64,000 nucleotides of DNA from an uncultured bacterium (GCA_905214105.1 CAJMKK010000001.1:434001-498000), one strand, 5' to 3'; positions 17,865 to 28,181 are shown, counted from the stretch's first letter. Program-made: numbers and translations. Notes: generated by a model not told the origin, from the sequence alone.

Positions 17865-19085
17865 GTGGGTAACCACTTCCGTACCTCCGGTGCGGGCGAT
17901 GATGCCCCCAAGACGCAGACAGGCGTCCAGGGCAGTCGTTTCGCCACTCCGGATTCAGAGGGCCAGCCTGTTGCTCAGGCCCCCGCTCAGCCGGCAGATC
18001 AGGCACAGCCGGCATCCGATCCCTTTGCCTACAATCCAACCAGCGATGTCGCGCTTTCCGGCACGGCGGGTTTTGAGCCCGTTCAGGCCGTGACCGCTCG
18101 CGTGGAGCAGCCTCAGGCTGGTGCCGCCACGCCGCAGCCTACCATGGCCGGCATTCCCGACCCCTTGGCCCCTGCGACGCCGGCTCCTCAGCCTGCGCAG
18201 TCCGGTCTCTTTGCCGCTATTCCCGACCCCACGCAGCCTGCTGCCCCGGTGGTCGAGAGCGATCAGGCCGCCGAGGTCGCAAGCCTCGATAACGCGCTCA
18301 ACAACCCCGATTTCACGTCGGTGTTTGCGCCTATCGATCCGCAGGCCAGCCGCAAGAAGATGGCCAAGCAGGCCGGTGTCGAGCCCGTCATCCTTATGGA
18401 GCATGTCACCAAGATCTATCCGGCACAGCCCAACAAGCCTGCACTCGACGACATCAACATCGAGATCTATCCGGGCGAGTTCGTCTTCCTGGTCGGTCAC
18501 TCCGGCTCGGGTAAGACCACGCTACTGTCGACGCTCAACCGCGACGTCAAGCCGACGAGCGGCCGCATCCTGGTTGCCGGTCAGGACCTCATGAAGATCA
18601 AGAACCGTAAGGTTCCGTTCCTGCGCCGCCAGATTGGCGCCGTGTTCCAGGACTTTAAGCTTCTGCCGCAAAAGACCGCCTACGAAAACGTGGCGTTTGC
18701 CCTGCAGTGCATCGGCAAGCCCAAGGGCGTCATTCGCAGTCAGGTGCCCGAGGTGCTGCGTCTGGTCGGTCTTGCCGATCAGATGGACTCGCTGCCCGAC
18801 CAGCTTTCCGGTGGCGAGCAGCAGCGCGTTGCCGTCGCCCGCGCTATGGTCAACCGTCCGCCGCTGCTGATCTGCGACGAGCCCACGGGTAACCTCGACC
18901 CGGCGATCTCGCTGGGCATCATGAAGCTGCTCGAGCGTATTAACCGCACCGGCACCACCGTGATCGTCGCCACGCACGACCGCGAGATGGTCGATAGCAT
19001 GCACCGTCGCGTGATCGCCCTCGAGGGCGGCCACGTTATCCGCGACCAGGAGAGGGGAGGTTACGGCAACTATGGCACCAACTAA
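17865..19085 (+). CDS. ftsE: Cell-division ABC ATPase FtsE with long N-terminal extension
   Basis: The C-terminal 230 residues are FtsE, which with FtsX controls peptidoglycan hydrolases at the septum. The Walker A GHSGSGKTT is at residues 211-219, the signature is LSGGEQQRVAVARA, and LLICDEPTGNLDP is the Walker B. Residues 1-172 are extra: a Pro/Gln/Ala-rich, probably disordered region with repeated PAQP- and IPDP-type motifs. Typical FtsE is about 225 residues. The GTG at 17865 is well placed after AAGGAG, and codon use stays even across the junction, so the extension appears real. The 3' end overlaps ftsX by 14 bases. Confidence 0.92.
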   Translation: MGNHFRTSGAGDDAPKTQTGVQGSRFATPDSEGQPVAQAPAQPADQAQPASDPFAYNPTSDVALSGTAGFEPVQAVTARVEQPQAGAATPQPTMAGIPDPLAPATPAPQPAQSGLFAAIPDPTQPAAPVVESDQAAEVASLDNALNNPDFTSVFAPIDPQASRKKMAKQAGVEPVILMEHVTKIYPAQPNKPALDDINIEIYPGEFVFLVGHSGSGKTTLLSTLNRDVKPTSGRILVAGQDLMKIKNRKVPFLRRQIGAVFQDFKLLPQKTAYENVAFALQCIGKPKGVIRSQVPEVLRLVGLADQMDSLPDQLSGGEQQRVAVARAMVNRPPLLICDEPTGNLDPAISLGIMKLLERINRTGTTVIVATHDREMVDSMHRRVIALEGGHVIRDQERGGYGNYGTN

Positions 19086-19992
19086 CGTGGGCTACTCCTT
19101 CAAAGAGGCAATCAGCCACTTCTTCCGTAACTGGACTACCTCGCTCGGCGCCGTCATCACGATCTTCCTTTCGCTGTTTATCATCGGCCTGTTTATCATG
19201 GGCTCCGCGATGCTGAACTCCGTGATCGGCACCGTCGAGGATCAGGTTGTCATCAACGCGTTCATTAGCGATGACGCCGATCAGGCCGATGTCCAGGCTT
19301 TTGAGGCCGAGCTTAAGACGTGGAATAACGTCAAGTCCGTTACCTATAAGGACAAGGACGACGCGCTGGCCGAGTATACGAGCAAGATGTCGGGCAACGC
19401 CGACGCCACCATGAGCGCGCTCGATGGCCAGAACCCGCTGCCAGCTTCGTTTGCAATTGAGATGGACGATCCGTCCAAGGTCGAGAGCACGGCCAAGAAG
19501 CTCAAGAAGAACGCCGATTTTCAGAAGATCGCGGACGACGGCGACGTCAACGCGAGCGTGCTGTACGGCCAGGAGGAAGTGAGCCGCCTGTTCCAGGTGA
19601 CCAACTACATCCGCATCGCCGCCGTGGTGCTCGTTGGCCTTCTGACCTTTATCGCATTCATCTTCATCAACAACACGATTCGCCTGTCCATCACGGCGCG
19701 TCGTCGTGAGATTGCGATTATGCGTCTGGTCGGCGCCAGCAACGGCTTCATTCGTGGCCCGTTTATCACCGAGGGCGTACTGCAGGCCATTTTGGGCTCG
19801 CTGCTTTCCATCGGCGTTCTGGAGCTGCTGCGTAATCTGATGATTCCGCGTCTGCAGGAGAGCATCGGCTGGATGTCGTTTGCCCTGCCGATGCAGTACT
19901 ACCTGGTGACCTATGCTGCGCTGATTCTGGTCGGCGTGATTATCGGTCTCTTTGGTTCTGCCATCGCCATGCGCCGCTACCTACGCGTGTAG
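19072..19992 (+). CDS. ftsX: Cell-division membrane protein FtsX
   Basis: A 306-residue permease-like partner of FtsE. One transmembrane segment near residues 22-48 precedes an extracytoplasmic domain (about 50-170) that would contact a peptidoglycan hydrolase or its activator. Three further segments lie at about 180-205, 230-255 and 275-300. RRREIAIMRLVGASNGFIRG is the conserved cytoplasmic coupling region. The gene overlaps ftsE by 14 bases, so translation is coupled. No hydrolase gene is adjacent. Confidence 0.94.
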   Translation: MAPTNVGYSFKEAISHFFRNWTTSLGAVITIFLSLFIIGLFIMGSAMLNSVIGTVEDQVVINAFISDDADQADVQAFEAELKTWNNVKSVTYKDKDDALAEYTSKMSGNADATMSALDGQNPLPASFAIEMDDPSKVESTAKKLKKNADFQKIADDGDVNASVLYGQEEVSRLFQVTNYIRIAAVVLVGLLTFIAFIFINNTIRLSITARRREIAIMRLVGASNGFIRGPFITEGVLQAILGSLLSIGVLELLRNLMIPRLQESIGWMSFALPMQYYLVTYAALILVGVIIGLFGSAIAMRRYLRV

Positions 19993-20017
19993 GCACGCCT
20001 GGAATTCATCCCTTCCA

Positions 20018-20050
20018 ACGGGTCGTCTCTTATGGGGCGGCCCGTTTTTT
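20018..20050 (+). terminator. Rho-independent terminator after ftsX
   Basis: ACGGGTCG (20018-20025) pairs with CGGCCCGT (20038-20045), one G-T pair, followed by TTTTTT. Confidence 0.85.
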
Positions 20051-20115
20051 GTCCCCTAAGGACCATTTGGGTAGACTCTTGGGGTGTAAACGACCATCGA
20101 TAGTTAGGAGGCGCC

Positions 20116-22251
20116 ATGGGGCGCAATAATAAGCATAAGCGTGGAGCTCGCAATAAGCGCGGGCCGGTGCGCAGCGAGCGCCGTCCGAGCCTGACCGGAC
20201 GCGTGCAGCTCCATGAGCACAGTGCCTATGTCATAACCGAGAATGGCGACTACAAGGTCATGGGCCGCGGTAAGCGCGAGATCATGGACGGCGATACCGT
20301 TGCCGTGAGCATTAAGAACAGCCCGCATGGCGAGCGTCGCGCCGTGATCGAGGGCGTGATTGAGCGCGCAGCTATAAGCGTGGTGGGCACGTACCAGACC
20401 GCCGGTCCGCTCGGTGTGATTGAGCCGCTCGATTCGCGCCTGAAGGCCGACTTCTTCATTTTGCCCGAGGATACCTCGGCGGATCGTCTGGGTGTCCACC
20501 CGGGTGATGCTGTTGTCGCGCGCATTTTGACCTACCCGACGCGCCTGGAATCGGGCACTGTGACGATCGAACGCCGCATTGGCGGAGATGACGCGCCCGA
20601 TTTGGGCGTTCAATATGTGATGGCGCGTTACGGCTATACCGATAGCTATCCCGAGGCCGCGCTAGACGAGGCCGAGGGGCTTTCGCTCGATGTGTCCGCG
20701 GCGCTTAAGGACCCGCTCCGCCGCGATCTGCGCGACCGCTTTGTCATCACGATCGACCCGGTCGACGCGCGCGACTTTGACGATGCCATTTCGCTGGAGC
20801 GTACGCCCGAGGGTGGCTACAAGCTGGGCGTGCATATCGCCGACGTTTCACACTATGTGGCTTGGGACGGGCATATCGATCTTGAGGCTCGCCATCGCAC
20901 GACATCGGTGTATCTGGCCGATCGTGTGCTCCCCATGCTGCCCGAGCGACTGTCCTGTGACCTGTGCTCGCTTCGCCCTGACGAGGACCGTCTTGCGTTT
21001 ACCGTCGATATCGAGCTCGATGAGCAGGGTCGCGTGCGGCATTACGATCCGTACCCCAGCGTGATTCGCTCGCGTGTGCGTATGGACTATGACGGCGCCG
21101 AGGCTCTGCTGGTGCGTGCCGGCGCGGTTGAGTATTCGGTGCTGGAGGGTGCGGCCGAGGATGTTGCGGCTGCTGAGACCTCGCGCGAGGAAGCGCTTGA
21201 GCGCGGTCTTGCGTGCGAGGAGACCGCCCGCGGCTACAACATCGACCTCGGCGACTTCCTTGTCGCCGCCAACGAACTCGCCGAACTTCGCCGTCGTATT
21301 CGTCGTGCTCGCGGCTCAGTCGATTTTGATACGGCCGAGATTCGCGCTCTATTGGATGAGGACGGAGTACCCGTGCAGATTGTGGCGCGCGAGCGTTCGT
21401 GTGCCACGTCGCTTATCGAGGAAGCCATGCTGCTCGCCAACGAGTGCGTTGCAGAGTGGCTGGCAGACCGTGATATCGAGGCCTGCTATCGCGTGCATGA
21501 GGATCCGAGTCCCGATAGCCTGCACGGTGCCGCCGTTGCGCTGGCGCAGCTAGGCATCATCGACGATCGCCGTGCTGCCGGTATTGCCCTGGGGAGTCCC
21601 GATGAGCTGCAGGCTGCAGTCGATGCTGCCGCCGGTACGGCCAACGCACCGCTCGTCAACACGCTGCTTCTGCGCAGCATGCAGCGCGCGCTGTACAAGC
21701 CGCGCAACGAGGGCCACTTTGCGCTCGCCGCGCCGTGCTACTGTCACTTTACGAGTCCCATCCGTCGCTACCCCGATTTGGTGGTGCACCGCGTACTCAA
21801 GCTGCAGTTGGCCTATGAGCAGCTCGGCGGCAAGGACGCCTTGGTCCGTACGCCGCGGCTGATCGGCAAGGGGCGCGAGTCGCTGCCGCGCATTCTGCCG
21901 CAGATCTGCCGCGCATGCAGCGATGCCGAGCGCGCGGCAGATGCCGCCAGCCATGCGACACAAAAGATCAAGATTGCCCAGTACTATGAGGACCGTCTGG
22001 GCGAGCGTTATGCCGGAACCGTCTCGTGGGTTAGCAGCATGGGTCTCTTTGTGCGCTTGGACCTAACGCAGGTCGAAGGCTTGGTTTCGATCAAGAGCCT
22101 GGGCAACGAGTGGTTCGAGTTCGACGAGGATGCGCTTACGCTGACGGGCGCCGACACGGGGACTCGTTACGAGCTGGGGCAGCGCGTGATCATCGAGGTC
22201 TCGCGCGTCAATACCACGCGTGGGCACTTGGACTTTAAGCTTATCCATTAG
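20116..22251 (+). CDS. rnr: Ribonuclease R (RNB family exoribonuclease)
   Basis: A 711-residue 3'-to-5' exoribonuclease for structured RNA, active in mRNA and rRNA turnover and, with SmpB-tmRNA, in stalled-message decay. A Lys/Arg-rich N-terminus leads into cold-shock-like domains. The RNB core begins near residue 213 with ITIDPVDARDFDDAISLE, whose Asp residues bind the catalytic metals. A C-terminal S1 domain spans about residues 630-705, starting YAGTVSWVSSMGLFVRLD. The ATG at 20116 follows TTAGGAGG. smpB, often adjacent to rnr, is 8 kb away here. A weak hairpin follows. Confidence 0.95.
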   Translation: MGRNNKHKRGARNKRGPVRSERRPSLTGRVQLHEHSAYVITENGDYKVMGRGKREIMDGDTVAVSIKNSPHGERRAVIEGVIERAAISVVGTYQTAGPLGVIEPLDSRLKADFFILPEDTSADRLGVHPGDAVVARILTYPTRLESGTVTIERRIGGDDAPDLGVQYVMARYGYTDSYPEAALDEAEGLSLDVSAALKDPLRRDLRDRFVITIDPVDARDFDDAISLERTPEGGYKLGVHIADVSHYVAWDGHIDLEARHRTTSVYLADRVLPMLPERLSCDLCSLRPDEDRLAFTVDIELDEQGRVRHYDPYPSVIRSRVRMDYDGAEALLVRAGAVEYSVLEGAAEDVAAAETSREEALERGLACEETARGYNIDLGDFLVAANELAELRRRIRRARGSVDFDTAEIRALLDEDGVPVQIVARERSCATSLIEEAMLLANECVAEWLADRDIEACYRVHEDPSPDSLHGAAVALAQLGIIDDRRAAGIALGSPDELQAAVDAAAGTANAPLVNTLLLRSMQRALYKPRNEGHFALAAPCYCHFTSPIRRYPDLVVHRVLKLQLAYEQLGGKDALVRTPRLIGKGRESLPRILPQICRACSDAERAADAASHATQKIKIAQYYEDRLGERYAGTVSWVSSMGLFVRLDLTQVEGLVSIKSLGNEWFEFDEDALTLTGADTGTRYELGQRVIIEVSRVNTTRGHLDFKLIH

Positions 22252-22280
22252 CCAAATCCCGACTCATGTTGGGGGAGCGG

Positions 22281-22306
22281 AGGGCGGCCTTTCGGGACCG
22301 CCCTTC
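22281..22306 (+). terminator. Hairpin after rnr, probable terminator
   Basis: AGGGCGG (22281-22287) pairs with CCGCCCT (22298-22304) around a 10-base loop. The T-run is very short. Confidence 0.5.
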
Positions 22307-22370
22307 GCATTTGAATCGTGGCTACCTTGCCGTCTGCTCGGCCGCCCGCTTACCTGCTATTTGAGAGGTA

Positions 22371-22409
22371 AAACCTACCAAAATAAACCTGTCCCTTTTT
22401 GGCAGGTTT
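22371..22409. repeat. Palindromic intergenic repeat, family B copy 2
   Basis: AAACCTACCAAAA and TTTTGGCAGGTTT flank ATAAACCTGTCCC. It matches 10249-10286 except for a few bases. It lies directly upstream of a serine recombinase gene. Confidence 0.8.
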
Positions 22410-22428
22410 ACAAGAAAGCGGGGATGAG

Positions 22429-23034
22429 ATGGCGACGGTGTACGGTTATGCGCGGGTGAGTTCGCGCGATCAGAACCTTAATCGGCAGCTGGATGCGCTG
22501 GGCGCCTATGGCGTGGGCTCGGCGAATATTTATGCCGACCATGCGAGCGGCAAGGACTTCGATCGCCCGCGGTATCGCGATCTGCTGCACGTCCTGGGAG
22601 ACGGGGACGTGCTGGTGGTGCTTTCTATCGACCGACTTGGTCGTAATTACTCCGAGATTCTTGAGGAATGGCGACGCATTACCAAGGAGCTCGGGGTTGC
22701 CATTGTGGTGTTGGACATGCCATTGCTTGACACGCGCGCCAGGGCCAGCGGCGCGCCGGATGTGACCAACACCCTGATTGCCGATATTGTGCTGCAACTG
22801 CTGAGCTACGTGGCGCAGGTGGAGCGCGAGAATATCCATCGGCGCCAAGCGGAGGGAATTGCAGCGGCGCGGGCGCGAGGGGTCCGTTTCGGTCGACCTC
22901 GCAAGCCGTGCCCTCCTCAGTTTGATCTGGTACGCGATAGCTATGAGGCGGGCAATATTACCCGCAGCCAGGCAGCAAAGTGCCTGGGCGTGTGCGTGGG
23001 GACGTTCGATCGCTGGATGCGCGAGGCGGGGTAG
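22429..23034 (+). CDS. Serine recombinase (resolvase/invertase family)
   Basis: A 201-residue site-specific recombinase. The N-terminal catalytic domain begins VYGYARVSSRDQNLNRQLDA with nucleophile Ser11. Later motifs include LVVLSIDRLGRNY and the long helix QVERENIHRRQAEGIAAARA. The C-terminus holds a Hin-type helix-turn-helix after RFGRPRKP (ITRSQAAKCLGVCVGTFDRW). Size and order match small invertases and transposon resolvases. I saw no invertible segment or res-like sites beside it and no transposase, so its substrate is unknown. The ATG at 22429 is chosen because GGGG sits 5 bases upstream. Confidence 0.9.
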   Translation: MATVYGYARVSSRDQNLNRQLDALGAYGVGSANIYADHASGKDFDRPRYRDLLHVLGDGDVLVVLSIDRLGRNYSEILEEWRRITKELGVAIVVLDMPLLDTRARASGAPDVTNTLIADIVLQLLSYVAQVERENIHRRQAEGIAAARARGVRFGRPRKPCPPQFDLVRDSYEAGNITRSQAAKCLGVCVGTFDRWMREAG

Positions 23035-23157
23035 GGGTTTGCGGCACGTCCGATTGGCGCCCATGCGAGGCGCTAGTCGGTAACAAACCCGTTTCTGATA
23101 ATGCGGCCTTGTTGAATTATTTTGTGTCGCGCGTATTTCCGAGCGGTCGGATTTGAG

Positions 23158-23184
23158 GGGCGAGCGGTAGAACGCTCGCCCTTT
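23158..23184 (+). terminator. Rho-independent terminator after serine recombinase
   Basis: Perfect 9-bp stem GGGCGAGCG (23158-23166) with 23173-23181, then TTT. Further downstream GTACCG and CGGTAC lie in inverted orientation around 23210-23242, possibly an operator for the next gene. Confidence 0.75.
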
Positions 23185-23280
23185 GTGCGCCACGATGCGG
23201 CACAATGTACCGCAAAAGCTGTTTGTATCCGGTACGAATCGTTCGTTGGTCTTTAATTCTTCTCAACGGAGGTGTTTGAG

Positions 23281-24132
23281 ATGGCAAACGGATTGCTTTT
23301 GCGGCTTCGCGAGCGTGAGCTCAGCGCGAGCCCGGCGGAACGCAATGTCATCGCATATGTAAGCGCTCATCCGCACGAGGTGGTCGGGCTGTCCGTCCGC
23401 GGTCTTGCCGATGTCACGTTCTCCTCGCCCTCGAGCATTTTGCGCTTTTGCAAGCGTTTGGGTTTTGCGGGCTACAAGGAGTTCCAGCGCGAACTGATTG
23501 CCGAGCTGGCACTCTTGGGCGACAAGAAAGACGTAGCCCTCGAGGACATCTCCATGGATGACAGCGTCGAACGTATCGTGGGGAAGGTGATGAAAAGCAA
23601 CGTGCGCACGATCGAGGCGACGGCGCGAACGCTCGATTACACCGTCTTGGAGCGATGCGCGGCCCGTCTTAAGCGGGCACGCGCGGTCAATCTGTTCGGT
23701 ATCGGTGCCTCTCGTTTGGTCGCGCACGATCTGGCGCAAAAGCTCATGCGTGTCGACAAAGAGTGCCATCTGTACGACGACTGGCATGATCAACTCTTGT
23801 GTGCCAAGAACATGCATGAGGGCGATATGGCAATTGCCTTTAGCTACTCGGGCTTGACGCAAGAGGTGCTGGACTGCACCGCCGAGGCTCAACGTCACAA
23901 CTGTCCCGTTGTGGCCGTGACCAAAGTAGATGGATCATCCAAGCTTGCCACCATGGCCGATGCCGTGCTCGGCGTCGCTGCGAGTGAACCCTTGGTCCGC
24001 AGCGGTGCCATGGCTTCGCGTATGGCCCAGCTAATGGTTGTCGATGCCCTGTACGCTGCTTACGTTGCCAGCGACTACGAACGGGCGACGCATGTCATTA
24101 AGCAAAACTACATCGAGAAACAGGAAAGATGA
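23281..24132 (+). CDS. murR: RpiR/MurR-type transcriptional regulator with SIS domain
   Basis: A 283-residue regulator. The N-terminal RpiR helix-turn-helix (about residues 1-80) includes LADVTFSSPSSILRFCKRLG. The C-terminal SIS sugar-phosphate-binding domain (about 120-260) includes VNLFGIGASRLVAHDLAQK and MAIAFSYSGLTQEVLDC. It precedes murQ and a MurNAc-type PTS gene, so it most likely responds to MurNAc-6-phosphate and controls this operon. The symbol rests on that context. The ATG at 23281 follows CGGAGGTG. The murQ start lies 10 bases after its stop. Confidence 0.85.
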   Translation: MANGLLLRLRERELSASPAERNVIAYVSAHPHEVVGLSVRGLADVTFSSPSSILRFCKRLGFAGYKEFQRELIAELALLGDKKDVALEDISMDDSVERIVGKVMKSNVRTIEATARTLDYTVLERCAARLKRARAVNLFGIGASRLVAHDLAQKLMRVDKECHLYDDWHDQLLCAKNMHEGDMAIAFSYSGLTQEVLDCTAEAQRHNCPVVAVTKVDGSSKLATMADAVLGVAASEPLVRSGAMASRMAQLMVVDALYAAYVASDYERATHVIKQNYIEKQER

Positions 24133-24142
24133 GGTGAATGAA

Positions 24143-25066
<924 letters not shown>

Positions 25067-25123
25067 GTGCGCGGCGTGAGCTGATATGACATCCAGACGA
25101 GATACCCAACACAAGGAGGAGTT

Positions 25124-26554
25124 ATGACGAACAAAGAGCTGGCCCAAAAGCTGTTGGACCTTTTGGGCGGTAAAGATAACGTGCTCGCAAACGCGGCGTG
25201 CATGACGCGCCTGCGCGTGACTGTCAAAGACACGGGCAACGTCGACACGGAGGGTATTAAGGCACTCGACGGCGTGATGGGCCTGGTCGAGGACGACACG
25301 ATGCAGGTCGTGCTGGGTCCGGGCAAGGTGAATAAGGTGCTTGAGGAGTTCTCCAAGCTCACCGGCCTTGCGAAAGGCGTTGCTGACGAGAGCGTGGTTG
25401 ACGCTGCGGCCACAAACAAGGCCGCGCAGAAGGCCAAGTACGAGTCCAAGCCGGTTCAGGCTTTCCTCAAGAAGATTTCCAATGTCTTCGTCGCCCTGCT
25501 TCCCGGCATCATTGCGGCTGGCCTCATTAACGGTATCTGCAACGTCATCAATGTCTCGACGGCGGGTGCGCTTGCGGGCGAGTGGTGGTATCAGGGCATT
25601 CGCTCCATGGGTTGGGCCCTCTTCGCCTATCTGCCCATTTTGGTGGGCTATAACGCAGCGCGCGAGTTTGGTGGCTCCGCTGCACTGGGCGGTATCGCCG
25701 GCATGATGTGCATCGCCAACAGCGCCATGCCCCTGCTTGCGCCTGGCGCTGCTGATCCTGCCACTGCCATTCTGCTGCCGCTCACCAATGCGCAGTACAA
25801 CCCCGCAGCGGGCGGTATGATCGCGGCTCTCATCGCTGGTGCGTTTTTCGCCTGGATGGAGCGTCAGATTCGCAAGGTCATGCCCAACGCGCTCGATACG
25901 TTCCTGTCCCCGCTGCTGGTGCTCATCATCGGCGCCTTTGCTCTGATGCTTGTCATCCAGCCGGTTGGCGCTTGGCTGACGGCCGCGATCTTTAGCGTCC
26001 TCACCTTTATCTTCGAGAAGCTGGGCGTCCTGGGCGGCTATATCCTGTCGGCAGGCTTCTTGCCGCTGGTGTCCGTCGGCCTGCATCAGGCGCTCACGCC
26101 GATCCACGCTATGCTCAACGATCCCGACGGCGCTACCAAGGGCATCAATTACCTGCTGCCCATCCTTATGATGGCTGGCGGCGGCCAGGTCGGTGCCGGT
26201 TTGGCGCTGTACTTTAAGACCAAGAACGCCAAGCTCAAGAAGTATGTCGCCGAGTCCATCCCCGTTGGCATCCTGGGCGTGGGCGAGCCTCTGATGTATG
26301 CCGTTACGCTGCCGCTCGTTCGTCCGTTTGTGACGGCCTGCCTGGGTGCCGGATTTGGCGGCGCGCTTGCAGCGCTGCTTCACATCGGCACGGTTTCCCA
26401 GGGTGTTTCCGGTCTGTTTGGCCTGTTGATCGTCGTTCCTGGTCAGCAGCTCGGCTACGTTGCCGCTATGCTGCTTGCCTATGTCGCCGGCTTTGTCCTG
26501 ACGTGGTTCTTTGGCGTGGACGAGCAGAAGATCAACGAGTTTTTTGGCGAGTAG
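25124..26554 (+). CDS. murP: PTS EIIBC, N-acetylmuramic acid specific
   Basis: A 476-residue membrane sugar phosphotransferase. The EIIB domain (residues 1-80) has its phosphorylated Cys26 in CMTRLRVTV. The EIIC domain follows with about ten transmembrane segments, including LLPGIIAAGLINGI and the conserved VGEPLMYAVTLPLVRPF. It lacks an EIIA domain, so a separate EIIA, for example the one encoded at 57293, would be needed. The MurNAc specificity is taken from its place between murQ and mupG; sucrose- or trehalose-type EIIBC proteins look similar. AAGGAGG lies 8 bases before the ATG. Confidence 0.88.
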   Translation: MTNKELAQKLLDLLGGKDNVLANAACMTRLRVTVKDTGNVDTEGIKALDGVMGLVEDDTMQVVLGPGKVNKVLEEFSKLTGLAKGVADESVVDAAATNKAAQKAKYESKPVQAFLKKISNVFVALLPGIIAAGLINGICNVINVSTAGALAGEWWYQGIRSMGWALFAYLPILVGYNAAREFGGSAALGGIAGMMCIANSAMPLLAPGAADPATAILLPLTNAQYNPAAGGMIAALIAGAFFAWMERQIRKVMPNALDTFLSPLLVLIIGAFALMLVIQPVGAWLTAAIFSVLTFIFEKLGVLGGYILSAGFLPLVSVGLHQALTPIHAMLNDPDGATKGINYLLPILMMAGGGQVGAGLALYFKTKNAKLKKYVAESIPVGILGVGEPLMYAVTLPLVRPFVTACLGAGFGGALAALLHIGTVSQGVSGLFGLLIVVPGQQLGYVAAMLLAYVAGFVLTWFFGVDEQKINEFFGE

Positions 26555-26621
26555 CCTGATACTGCGCGCTATGTCATTCGAACGTCTTGACGTGCCGCAG
26601 ATCTCTTGATGCTATGGTTGT

Positions 26622-26655
26622 GCCGGCGGGGCTAACTGCTCCGCCGGCCTTTTTT
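26622..26655 (+). terminator. Terminator between murP and mupG
   Basis: Perfect 8-bp stem GCCGGCGG (26622-26629) with CCGCCGGC (26641-26648), then six T. The next gene starts 17 bases later, so mupG is expressed by read-through or from its own promoter. Confidence 0.85.
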
Positions 26656-26671
26656 AAAGGAGCGTTGAAGC

Positions 26672-27724
26672 GTGAAAACGGGTATTTCGATTTATCTTTC
26701 CAGCCCTCTGCAGGATATTGAGCGGACAATTGAGCGTGGTGCCGCGGCGGGTGCGCGCTATGCGTTTACCTCGCTGCATATTCCCGAGGATGGGGGAGCG
26801 GCGTATGCCGATAAGGTTCGCCAGGCGCTGTCGCTGCTTTCCGCTCGCGGTATTGCGCTCATTGCCGATGTGGGGCCGCGAACGTGCGATTTGCTCGGGC
26901 TTGAGCGCATCGAGGACTTGCGCGATTTGGGACTGGAATACCTTCGTTTGGACTATGGCTTTAGTGCCCAGCGGGTCGCGGAGCTGTCCGGTGTATTTCG
27001 CATTGTGGTCAATGCATCGACAGTGAGTTCTGATGAAATCGCATCGTGGCGAGAAGCCGGTGCCGATGTGACTCGTTTTGCCGCCTGCCACAATTTTTAT
27101 CCCAAGCCTTATACCGGTTTAGCTCTTGAAGATGTTGCTCGGACGAATCTTCGTCTTGCGGCGCTCGGCTTCGAAATCATGGCTTTTGTGCCGGGCGATG
27201 CCAACGTTCGCGGGCCGGTGTTCGAGGGACTGCCGACGGTTGAGGCGCAGCGCGGTCGCGCGTCAAAGGTTGCCCTCAACATGCTTGAGCTCGCACATGG
27301 CGCCGATTGCGACATTGTTTTGGTCGGCGACCCCGATCTTTCCGATGCGGGTTGGGCACAGTTTGCTCAAGTTTCTGCCGGATACGTGGATTTGCAATGC
27401 GAGCTTGAGTCCGGCTATGCCTATGTACGTGGGCAGATTCATCATGACCGGCCCGATTCGAGCACCCTCATCTTTAGGTCTCAGGAGTCGCGCACGACGC
27501 TTAAGCCAGATTCCGTGCCGGCGGATACCGGTGCCGGCCGGCCGCGAAAGGCGGGGTCGATCGCTGTGAGCAATAGCGGCTATGGGCGCTACGAAGGCGA
27601 GCTTGAGATTTCGCGGGTCGATCTTCCCGGCGACGAGCGCATGAACGTTGCGGGCCATATCACGTCCGAGGCAATGGAGCTGCTGCCGTTCATCAAACGC
27701 GGATTTGGGGTACGGTTCGTTTAG
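26672..27724 (+). CDS. mupG: DUF871 / MupG-type 6-phospho-N-acetylmuramidase
   Basis: A 350-residue TIM-barrel protein with a C-terminal beta domain. The N-terminus GISIYLSS and ARYAFTSLHIPED, plus ASTVSSDEI and CHNFYPKPYTGL, are typical of DUF871. Staphylococcus aureus MupG of this family cleaves MurNAc-6-phosphate-GlcNAc inside the cell, which fits the position after murR-murQ-murP. The protein is of full length. The GTG at 26672 follows AAAGGAGCG. The symbol is assigned by family and operon context. Confidence 0.85.
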   Translation: MKTGISIYLSSPLQDIERTIERGAAAGARYAFTSLHIPEDGGAAYADKVRQALSLLSARGIALIADVGPRTCDLLGLERIEDLRDLGLEYLRLDYGFSAQRVAELSGVFRIVVNASTVSSDEIASWREAGADVTRFAACHNFYPKPYTGLALEDVARTNLRLAALGFEIMAFVPGDANVRGPVFEGLPTVEAQRGRASKVALNMLELAHGADCDIVLVGDPDLSDAGWAQFAQVSAGYVDLQCELESGYAYVRGQIHHDRPDSSTLIFRSQESRTTLKPDSVPADTGAGRPRKAGSIAVSNSGYGRYEGELEISRVDLPGDERMNVAGHITSEAMELLPFIKRGFGVRFV

Positions 27725-27816
27725 CGTGTGGCCCGTGGGCTACAATTGCCCCATCATGCGAAGGCGCCTCGTATGGTGTGTACCTGCGTTGGCCGATCTA
27801 TATTCGGAGGATTCCC

Positions 27817-28176
27817 ATGACCGTACTGTTTGTTGAATATCCCAAGTGCTCGACCTGTAAAAAGGCCAAGGCATGGCTGGATGAACATGGGGTTGAGTAT
27901 ATCGACCGCGATATCGTTACGGACAATCCCGCGGCCGATGAACTTGCGACTTGGATTGCTCGTTCGGGGCTGCCGGTGCGACGCTTCTTTAACTCGTCGG
28001 GCATGAAATATCGAGAGCTGGGCCTGAAGGCGCGCCTGGATGCGGGTATGACGGACCAGGAATGCTATGAGCTGCTGGCGACTGACGGCATGCTGGTTAA
28101 GCGCCCGCTGCTGGTGGGCGACGACTTTGCGATCCCCGGCTTTAGGGAAGCGGCCTGGGCCGAGGCGTTGCTGTAG
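27817..28176 (+). CDS. ArsC/Spx family thioredoxin-fold protein
   Basis: A 119-residue protein of the arsenate reductase/Spx fold. It begins VLFVEYPKCSTCKKAKAWL with a C-x-x-C pair (Cys11, Cys14), and has NSSGMKYRELGLK and LVKRPLLVGDDF, the usual sequence around the cis-Pro loop. This subgroup (YffB/MgsR-like) is widespread and mostly of unknown role; arsenate reduction is not implied because no arsenic genes are nearby. The ATG at 27817 follows CGGAGGATTCCC. Confidence 0.85.
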   Translation: MTVLFVEYPKCSTCKKAKAWLDEHGVEYIDRDIVTDNPAADELATWIARSGLPVRRFFNSSGMKYRELGLKARLDAGMTDQECYELLATDGMLVKRPLLVGDDFAIPGFREAAWAEALL

Positions 28177-28181
28177 CGGCT

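Noticed and set aside
22252..23270. Invertible DNA switch around the serine recombinase
   Set aside because: I saw no pair of inverted recombination sites enclosing a promoter; the flanking palindrome is a dispersed intergenic repeat.
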